Part shown: piece by piece, positions 1 to 5,157 of the stretch | Position numbering within the stretch: the first letter of the stretch is position 1 | How the letters are laid out: every line of letters starts with the position of its first letter | DNA from: JBLHGN01 sp047616325 | GTDB lineage: Bacteria > Pseudomonadota > Gammaproteobacteria > Pseudomonadales > Cellvibrionaceae | Assembly: GCA_047616325.1 (NCBI GenBank) | Contig: JBLHGN010000259.1 | Coordinates: 1-5,157, forward strand | Length of the DNA stretch: 5,157 nucleotides | Reading direction: 5' to 3' | Notes under the pieces: generated by a model | Seen by the model: only the letters and a program-made list of their open reading frames with translations | Told to the model about the DNA's origin: nothing | Database searches by the model: none | Made by a program: the position numbers and the translations under genes

Positions 1-1024
1 TGATGAAGAATCACTTCAGCAGGCGAGTGTCCGAGCACCCAGAGGGGGTAGAAAGGAGCTTATAGAGGCGATGTCTGATATAGATAAAGCGTTTCTCGAC
101 GTACTGTCAAGTCATACAGCGGGAGATTCAATGGATGACAAAGCGAAATGGACGGCTTTGAGTCGGTCGGAAATATCCAATGCACTAAAAAAAGGATTTA
201 GAGTAAGTCGCAACATTGTGAGACAGCTGCTTAAAAATCACGGGTATGTTAAGCGTAAACCCAGCAAGAATAGAAGTACTGGGGAATATAAAGAAAGAGA
301 CCGTAAGTTTAAAAAGATCAATCGGTTGATATCTAAATTTGAACGAGAAGGCAGCCCGATTATTAGTATTGATCCAAAAATAAGGAAAAACTCGGTAATC
401 TCTATCGTGATGGTCAAGTTTACTGCCTGGAAGCCGAGATAGTTTATGACCATGACTTCGCCCATTTGGCAGACGGCAGCGCTGTTCCCCATGGGATTTA
501 CGATTTACAGCACAATGATGCCTTGATCAATATAGGTGTTAGCGCTGAGCCCAGTGAGTTTGCTTGTGATTCAATTAAGCTTTGGTGGGAATCTGTTGGG
601 CTTCAACGCTATAGTGATGCGACTGCAATTTTGATATTGGCATTGGCATATGGTGGGGGAAGTAACTCCAGTAGTCGTCATGTATTTAAAGAAGCACTTT
701 CAGCAGCTTACAAATGAAATTCTAATTGAAATTCGAATGGCTCATTGCCCACCTTATACATCAAAGTGGAATCCCATAGAGCACAAACTATTTCCGCATG
801 TTACTCGAGCCATGTCTGGAGTAGTGTTTAAAAATCATGAGCTTGTCAGGTAGCTGATTGGAAATACGCATACGGAGCAAGGGCTAAAGATGACTGCGAA
901 TATCATCGATAAAGTTTACGAAACAGGAAAAAAGGCGTGTAAGGAAATTCACGACACCGGGACGATTATTTTTGATCAGGTATTGGGGAAATTAAATTAT
1001 AAAGTGAGACCGGTCACTTCGTGA
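1..1024 (+). pseudogene. ISAzo13-family transposase remnant (DDE), 5' end outside window
   Basis: Three reading-frame pieces join into one ISAzo13-type (Rhodopirellula-type DDE) transposase. The frame is open from base 2, with an Arg-rich stretch (APRGGRKEL) before a helix-turn-helix-like region (WTALSRSEISNALKKG, VSRNIVRQLLKNHGY) and the first catalytic Asp in IISIDPK (codon 371-373). A one-base loss in the A run near 376-380 moves the frame; reading continues at about 379 through VYDHDF and LADGSAVPHGIYD. A 6-bp duplication (TTGGCA, 637-648) precedes AYGGGSN, where the family has ADGGGSN, so the second catalytic Asp is Tyr (codon 649-651). An extra T at 698-700 shifts the frame again, leading to PPYTSKWNPIEHKLF with the catalytic Glu (779-781). 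A TAG at 851-853 probably replaces CAG. The remaining frame runs to TGA at 1022-1024. The protein cannot be functional. Family assignment is from remembered motifs and is fairly secure. Confidence 0.87.
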
Positions 1025-1176
1025 ATTCCGGACGTTATTTCATGCACGTCACCTAGCGTCGAAGTTATAGTACCTAACAAAAATAATATTCCATTTTTTT
1101 ATTTGGCGATGAATTCCAGTTTGTCTAAATATTTACCATACGGAATAAAATTCCACAAAATCCCCCCGCCCTTCGA

Positions 1177-1199
1177 CCACAAAAAAATATTTATTGTGG
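1177..1199. repeat. AT-rich imperfect inverted repeat
   Basis: CCACAA at 1177-1182 is mirrored by TTGTGG at 1194-1199. After one A/A mismatch, three further A-T pairs extend inward. It could be an operator-like dyad or a weak hairpin. No flanking gene or poly-T tract supports a terminator. Confidence 0.35.
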
Positions 1200-1317
1200 A
1201 CTAACTTTGGTGCTTTATAGACTCAAGCAATTGGGACGCAAGAAGCATGGATTTAAATTTTTAAATTAATATGTATTGTTTTTGCGAAAACATAAATAAG
1301 CAGTTTTCATATATTTT

Positions 1318-1347
1318 TGAAAAAAGAAAAGCAGGTCAATGCTGCTT
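1318..1347 (-). terminator. Possible intrinsic terminator (minus strand)
   Basis: On the minus strand AAGCAG (1347-1342) and CTGCTT (1334-1329) form a 6-bp stem around a 7-nt loop (CATTGAC), followed at once by a T-rich tract, TTCTTTTTT (1328-1320). This is the usual layout of a short rho-independent terminator. The stem overlaps the stop codon of the tiny minus-strand frame at 1336-1422, which fits a transcript ending there. The stem is short and only moderately GC-rich. Confidence 0.4.
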
Positions 1348-1422
1348 AACCGATCTAACAACAAGAAACCCAGTAAATTTATTCGCCTCCGCAATAATTT
1401 CTTCAGGGTTTTTTCGCCGCAT
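1336..1422 (-). CDS. Candidate 28-aa small protein, unrecognised
   Basis: A minus-strand ATG (1422-1420) opens a 28-codon frame that starts MRRKNPEEIIAEANKF and ends RSVKQH before TGA (1338-1336). AAGGTG lies 8 nt before the ATG, a good ribosome binding site. Further upstream TGGGATAAT resembles an extended -10 element, without a convincing -35. A terminator-like hairpin overlaps the stop. The charged N-terminal half looks helical, with a hydrophobic patch (FTGFLVV) after it. I do not recognise the sequence, and it could be a remnant of a longer gene. An opposing + strand frame of similar size (ATG at 1339) also exists, so chance is a real alternative. Confidence 0.25.
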   Translation of the reverse strand: MRRKNPEEIIAEANKFTGFLVVRSVKQH

Positions 1423-1633
1423 TTATGATGCACCTTAATGTACGATTATCCCAAATAAATCAGTTGGATCATAGCGAGGGCGCCAAAGGTGCTTAAAATA
1501 GAACGAATTTTTACTTTTTTTATGACAGGATCGCATAGCCACCCTATGAGTTATTTTCAAAAAAACGAAAAACGCTTTATTTTAATTGCGTTAGGCGGTG
1601 CAGCAGATTCAACCGATTAATCTAGAATTATGA

Positions 1634-2379
1634 CGCATAAGCATTTTTTCTAACCCATACTCACCTCGTGGCCGCCTTCACACCACGGGAAGAACGACTA
1701 TTCAACACATAAATTCAGAGTTTTCTGTGTTGGTGTGGAATATCTGCAAAACCAAATACAGTGGCTGGCTCGCAGATTTTGACGGCATGTGTAAAAATTC
1801 CGATCTCACTTTATTGCAAGAAGCCGTTGAAAATGGGCCCCGCGATGCCATCTTTAATGAATCTTAAGGCTGCACTGTGTGCTGGAGAGGAGCTTTAAGA
1901 ATGTGACAACCGGCATTAGCACTGGCGTAAAAACCGATTGCACTTGTATGCCAAGTAGCAGCGGTCACCTGGAAACCGGTCACGGAGACGCCATTTACAA
2001 TACTAAAAAATTGATTCTGCATATTCAATGCCCACTGGCGGGCACCCGTGATGAATTGTTAGTAATAAACGTACACGCGCTTAATTTTGCATCAACCTTT
2101 AGACATCAAGATCAACTAAGTCAACACCATCAAAGCCCTATGATACTCGCCGGTGATTTCAATACATGGAATAAAAAACGTTTTTTCTTATTCAGTGAGA
2201 TTACACGAAGCTTTAATTTGACGGAGCTAAACATTGCGAGAACGCCGCGACTGAGGCACTTCAATCAGCACCTTGATCACGCTTTTTATCGTGACCTGGA
2301 GCCAACCCACAGTAGAACTTTAAAAGATGTGAAGTCTTCTGATTACTTCCCCATACAGATGGGGTTCAAACTTGCATAG
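1634..2379 (+). pseudogene. Broken YafD-like endonuclease/exonuclease/phosphatase (EEP) family gene
   Basis: Joined across two lesions, this reads as a YafD-like member of the EEP (DNase I-like) superfamily. The first part includes FSVLVWNICK (metal-site Asn region, from 1721) and LTLLQEA (metal-binding Glu). TAA at 1865-1867 interrupts it. One T appears lost at 1894-1896 (frame change between RGA and FKN). The remainder carries ISTGVKT, LLVINVHALNF, MILAGDFNTW (catalytic Asp/Asn) and LDHAFYR, and ends at TAG 2377-2379. Two more defects are visible. Compared with E. coli YafD, the segment between NFAS and SPMILAGDFN appears several residues short. The C-terminal motif, normally SDHxP, reads SDYFP, so the catalytic His is Tyr (codon 2344-2346). 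No ATG is found in frame after TGA 1631-1633, so the true start is lost or unclear. The substrate of this branch is not established. The gene is clearly dead. Confidence 0.85.
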
Positions 2380-2479
2380 TGGTTTTCTTGAAAAACATTT
2401 TAGAGGAACACACACGCTTGTTGCTGAGCACTACCCTTCCTTCGTTGAACACAAACGCAACATAAAATAAGGTTATCAT

Positions 2480-2821
2480 ATGAAATATATCTTTTCTCTC
2501 AGATTATTGCCTTTATTTTCCATAATATATCCATTAAGTGCCTATGCGCACGACCCGAGTGAACATATACACTAGGTACAAAAGCCCGAATGCGACGCGA
2601 TAAAAAAATTGGATCGTACGAAACCGAATGTAAATGATCCCATAATGATGGCTCTTATGTAAAAATGTAAAAATGTAAAAATGTAAAAATGTAAAAATGT
2701 AAAAATGTAAAAATATATGCACGATAGGCAAGATGCTGACCCTAGCCACAAGAAAACAGTCGAAGAATCATCTAGAAAATCACAAGAATACCATGAGAAT
2801 TCAGAACATCATGCCCAATAG
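2480..2821 (+). pseudogene. Small exported His-rich protein, broken by TAG and by repeat expansion
   Basis: ATG at 2480 follows AAGG at a workable distance and opens a clear signal peptide (MKYIFSLRLLPLFSII, cleavage likely after AYA, residue 23). The mature part begins HDPSEHIH and meets TAG at 2573-2575. The same frame continues with KPECDAIKKLD and NDPIMMALM, enters a 56-bp tandem repeat containing three in-frame TAA codons (2660, 2684, 2708), and resumes at MHDRQDADPSHKK (2717). It finishes with a His/Glu-rich tail ending EHHAQ and TAG 2819-2821. Frame agreement on both sides of the repeat indicates one original gene, of roughly 97 residues without the expansion, with MK-K-C/Y-M at the repeat site. 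Signal peptide, His clusters and paired Met/Cys suggest periplasmic metal binding (inference). I do not recognise a named family. Confidence 0.7.
2660..2715 (+). repeat. TAAAAATG octanucleotide tandem repeat (six perfect copies plus one variant)
   Basis: Six exact copies of TAAAAATG run from 2660 to 2707, followed by a variant TAAAAATA (2708-2715). Because 8 is not a multiple of 3, the reading pattern recurs every 24 bases; in the host frame it reads stop-K-C-K-N-V-K-M twice. Six extra units add 48 bp, which preserves the host frame. Each unit junction gives ATG followed directly by TAA. Confidence 0.97.
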
Positions 2822-2875
2822 TTCTCCTGGGGCACTGAATAGATGTTTTAAAATTACATACAGGTAACGAGTACC

Positions 2876-3399
2876 ATGAAGCTTCTAAAGCACTTAGTAT
2901 TAGTCATCGCGCTTATGTTTTCGGGCGTGTTAATTTATGTGTATTCCGGAAATTATCCCATCGGTGCCGACGTACCGCACAACGTAATAACCCAATGGCT
3001 ATTAGAAACATTGCGAGAAAAATCAATTGCACGGGCGGCAAAGGATATTGTAGTGCCTGCGGATTTAAATATTCCAAAACGACTACTGGCCGGCGGAGCC
3101 GATTACAATGACATGTGTTCCGGCTGTCATTTAAAACCCGGTAGAAATCATAGCGATATAAGCCTAGGCTTGTATCCGGCGCCGCCGAACTTCACCTTAA
3201 GCCCCACGGGTCGCAAAGTAACGCGCACCCAAAACCAACAACGTTTTTGGGCAATAAACATGGCATTAAAGCGTCTGGAATGCCCGCCTGGGGTGCCGGG
3301 CATAGCGATGAGAGAATTTGGAATATAGTCACATTTATTATGCAATTACCAAAGCTAACGCCCGAGCAATATCGGATATTAACGGCCCGTGGAGAATAG
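2876..3399 (+). pseudogene. Membrane-anchored monoheme cytochrome c, frameshifted before the distal ligand
   Basis: ATG at 2876 opens a protein with an N-terminal hydrophobic anchor or signal (about residues 5-23), then SGNYPIGADVPHN and a single heme-attachment motif CSGCH (residues 81-85) within GADYNDMCSGCHLKPG. As read, the frame stops at TAG 3326-3328 with a nonsense tail after residue 127. Moving to the next frame at 3256 restores a normal class I cytochrome ending: KHGIKASGMPAWG with the expected axial Met (codon 3280-3282), then SDERIWNIV and LPKLTPEQYRILTARGE, ending at TAG 3397-3399. One A lost from an A run near 3256-3258 explains it; the repaired product is 174 aa. Heme could still attach, but the distal ligand and C-terminal helix would be missing. 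Relatives carry electrons in the periplasm; the partner is unknown. A sequencing error in the A run is possible. Confidence 0.88.
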
Positions 3400-3460
3400 A
3401 GGCGATGGATTCGTAATTCATTAAATAAAATTGAGCAACTATTCAATACACAGAATTATT

Positions 3461-3479
3461 GGCGTGCTCACTCAACGCC
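3461..3479. terminator. Weak hairpin between convergent genes
   Basis: GGCGT (3461-3465) and ACGCC (3475-3479) form a GC-rich 5-bp stem around a 9-nt loop. On the + strand it is followed by TTTAAATAT, on the minus strand by AATAATT. It lies between the converging cytochrome remnant and the DUF6488-like gene and overlaps the latter's stop. The position suits a terminator, but stem and T tract are both weak. Confidence 0.25.
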
Positions 3480-3818
3480 TTTAAATATACCAGAGAAATT
3501 TGCATCATATACTTCACCAGTGGACGACATCAGCACATAAAGTGTTTTTGTCTCACTTTTATTGTCTACCGACATAACGTAATAGCCCTTACCTTTCTTA
3601 AAGGTTGCTATATTTTCTTTCGCAACCGAGGCCCAGCTCACGGGTAGCTGCCCGATTTCTAAACCCGCATCTTTTTCCGTCAATTGCTTTGCAACTTCGG
3701 CGGTCAAAGACAATGCCTGCGTTTCTGTAATGGGGCCATGAGCATGGTCGCTGTGCGCTAGTGCATTTTGGCTAACCAGAAAAACCAAAGAAAAAATAAC
3801 TGATATATATGTTTTCAT
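3468..3818 (-). CDS. Small exported DUF6488-like protein
   Basis: This 116-aa minus-strand protein starts at ATG 3818-3816, with GGTGA a few bases upstream, and ends at TGA 3470-3468. A clear signal peptide ends at ALA (residue 21), so the mature protein begins HSDHAHGPI, giving three His at its N-terminus (22, 25, 27). The body has an acidic helical stretch (TETQALSLTAEVAKQL), then LEIGQLPVSW, KKGKGYYVMSV and KTLYVLMSSTGEVYDANF, a pattern resembling PepSY-type small domains. From memory it matches the uncharacterised DUF6488 group. It lies 28 nt downstream of the HupE/UreJ-type gene on the same strand, so co-transcription is likely. No lesion is visible, unlike the + strand genes. A periplasmic metal-related role is inferred from the His-rich start and neighbours only. 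Confidence 0.75.
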   Translation of the reverse strand: MKTYISVIFSLVFLVSQNALAHSDHAHGPITETQALSLTAEVAKQLTEKDAGLEIGQLPVSWASVAKENIATFKKGKGYYVMSVDNKSETKTLYVLMSSTGEVYDANFSGIFKGVE

Positions 3819-3836
3819 AAAATCACCATCTGCTTG

Positions 3837-4749
<913 letters not shown>

Positions 4750-4751
4750 GC

Positions 4752-4768
4752 TTATATCTCTGATATAA
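4752..4768. promoter_or_regulatory. Perfect 7-bp dyad in front of the HupE/UreJ-type gene
   Basis: TTATATC-TCT-GATATAA is a perfect inverted repeat ending 3 bp before the minus-strand ATG (4749), and it contains the likely ribosome binding site (AGAG). It could be an operator or an RNA hairpin that hides the site. A weak promoter candidate, TTGCTT (4789-4784) with TATATC (4767-4762) and 16 bp between, overlaps it, but would leave a very short leader. It does not match the Zur box spacing. Confidence 0.4.
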
Positions 4769-4821
4769 CGTAGGAAAAGTGTGAAGCAAAATGTTTATGA
4801 TAGCAATAGTGAGGTTAGGGT

Positions 4822-4896
4822 ATGCCCGAAGTTCCAGCATTTACTACTAAAGCCGGCTGGAGCAGCATTTGGCAAAATATTACTGAACATGGATGA
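4822..4896 (+). pseudogene. Short + strand frame with strong ribosome binding site, possibly a truncated gene start
   Basis: GAGG (4811-4814) lies 7 nt before ATG 4822, a near-ideal ribosome binding site. The frame reads MPEVPAFTTKAGWSSI and then WQNITEHG before TGA 4894-4896, only 24 codons. It diverges from the HupE/UreJ-type gene. I do not recognise it. It may be the intact start of a gene whose remainder was lost where the element on its right joined, or a chance frame. Confidence 0.22.
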
Positions 4897-4956
4897 CGCC
4901 TCGATACATTTGCATTTGGCAGTGAAAGTTCAAACTTCCTGACCTCGACGGTTTAG

Positions 4957-5157
4957 CTATGTGACCATTTTGTAAATTACTCTAAATTCTGTTCCTGGAA
5001 ATACGGTCTCGGTTGCACTGAGTTCCTCGCAAAGCTGTTGTACAGTATGACGGCTCATTTTGTTGGCAAGGTGATGCAACCGCACCGTCAATGTGTTCGC
5101 ATCATCATACATAATTATATCAGCGTCGGTACTGTAAACAGCTCGAAGCAAGCTGCG
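4957..5157 (-). CDS. C-terminal part of an uncharacterised, probably transposase-related protein
   Basis: A minus-strand frame is open from the right edge and ends at TAG 4959-4957, giving the last 66 residues of a longer protein (RSLLRAVYSTDADIIMYDDA at the visible start). Recognisable blocks are NTLTVRLHHLAN, QQLCEEL and ATETVFPGTEFRVIYKMVT. This ending (TET-FPGT-R-IY) recalls the C-terminus of a widespread group of putative DDE transposases, but I cannot name the family with certainty. No start is visible because the gene begins outside the window, and there is no catalytic motif in the visible part. A second mobile element here would fit the degraded setting. Confidence 0.6.
   Translation of the reverse strand, partial: RSLLRAVYSTDADIIMYDDANTLTVRLHHLANKMSRHTVQQLCEELSATETVFPGTEFRVIYKMVT

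Larger units (their letters stand above)
1025..1633. other. AT-rich non-coding stretch with several hairpins
   Basis: I see no confident gene here. The first bases may include the right end of the insertion sequence: GACGT (1031-1035) and ACGTC (1046-1050) form a 5-bp dyad just after the transposase stop, but the opposite end lies outside the window, so terminal repeats cannot be matched. Other dyads are CCACAA/TTGTGG (1177-1199), ATTTAAA-TT-TTTAAAT (1251-1266), CATAG/CTATG (1534-1548) and AACGC/GCGTT (around 1571-1592). A tiny minus-strand frame at 1336-1422 is listed separately. The region may be fully eroded sequence or regulatory DNA left from genes that are gone. Confidence 0.6.

Noticed and set aside
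371..395. Programmed -1 frameshift in the transposase
   Set aside because: No proper X-XXY-YYZ slippery heptamer is present in frame, and the gene has further frameshifts, a stop and a lost catalytic residue, so simple decay explains it.
1589..1598. GCGTTAGGC resembles the 3' core of an integron attC site
   Set aside because: No matching RYYYAAC core with a paired dyad lies within 150 bp upstream, and there is no integrase or cassette array.
2382..2400. GTTTT/AAAAC hairpin after the EEP remnant as a terminator
   Set aside because: The stem is five weak A-T-rich pairs with only a short T run, not distinguishable from AT-rich background.
851..2662. Stop codon reassignment (TAG or TAA read as an amino acid)
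   Set aside because: Frameshifts and catalytic substitutions occur in the same genes. Both TAG and TAA interrupt them, and the intact minus-strand genes end normally at TGA and TAA.
2660..2715. CRISPR-like repeat array
   Set aside because: The copies are contiguous 8-bp units without spacers.
2534..2749. Minus-strand frame with a repeated HFYIFTFL pattern, looking like a membrane or repeat protein
   Set aside because: It is only the reverse reading of the TAAAAATG repeat and lies opposite the His-rich protein remnant.

Overview
The window looks like an accessory, decaying stretch of a gammaproteobacterial chromosome, probably of a marine or symbiont-like lineage. This rests on the kinds of proteins present (a YafD-like nuclease-fold protein, a monoheme cytochrome c, a HupE/UreJ-type membrane protein), an ISAzo13-type transposase remnant and the AT-rich spacers. 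The species cannot be fixed from the sequence alone.

Left part (1-1024): the remains of an ISAzo13-family transposase on the + strand, entering from beyond the left edge. It carries two frameshifts, one in-frame stop and a substitution of the central catalytic Asp. Positions 1025-1633 are AT-rich and hold no confident gene, only several hairpins and one tiny minus-strand reading frame (28 aa) with an extended -10-like element, a ribosome binding site and a terminator-like hairpin.

Middle (1634-3399): three broken + strand genes in a row. They are a YafD-like endonuclease/exonuclease/phosphatase (EEP) protein, a small exported His-rich protein split by a TAG and by an expanded 8-bp tandem repeat, and a membrane-anchored cytochrome c whose single-base frameshift removes the distal heme ligand.

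Right part (3468-4749): an apparently intact minus-strand pair. A HupE/UreJ-type membrane protein with a His-rich tail is followed 28 nt later by a small exported DUF6488-like protein. A (CAAT)10(AAAT)4 microsatellite encodes the very C-terminus and stop codon of the first gene and fills the spacer to the second. A perfect 7-bp dyad covers the upstream gene's translation start region. The window ends with a short + strand fragment (4822-4896) and the C-terminal end of a minus-strand, probably transposase-related, gene that runs off the right edge.

Working picture (inference): the His-rich exported protein, cytochrome c, DUF6488-like protein and HupE-like permease form a metal-handling neighbourhood. 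The + strand half has degenerated while the minus-strand membrane-protein pair has been kept. No wholly new system is evident; the most distinctive features are the two microsatellites, each sitting inside a reading frame.
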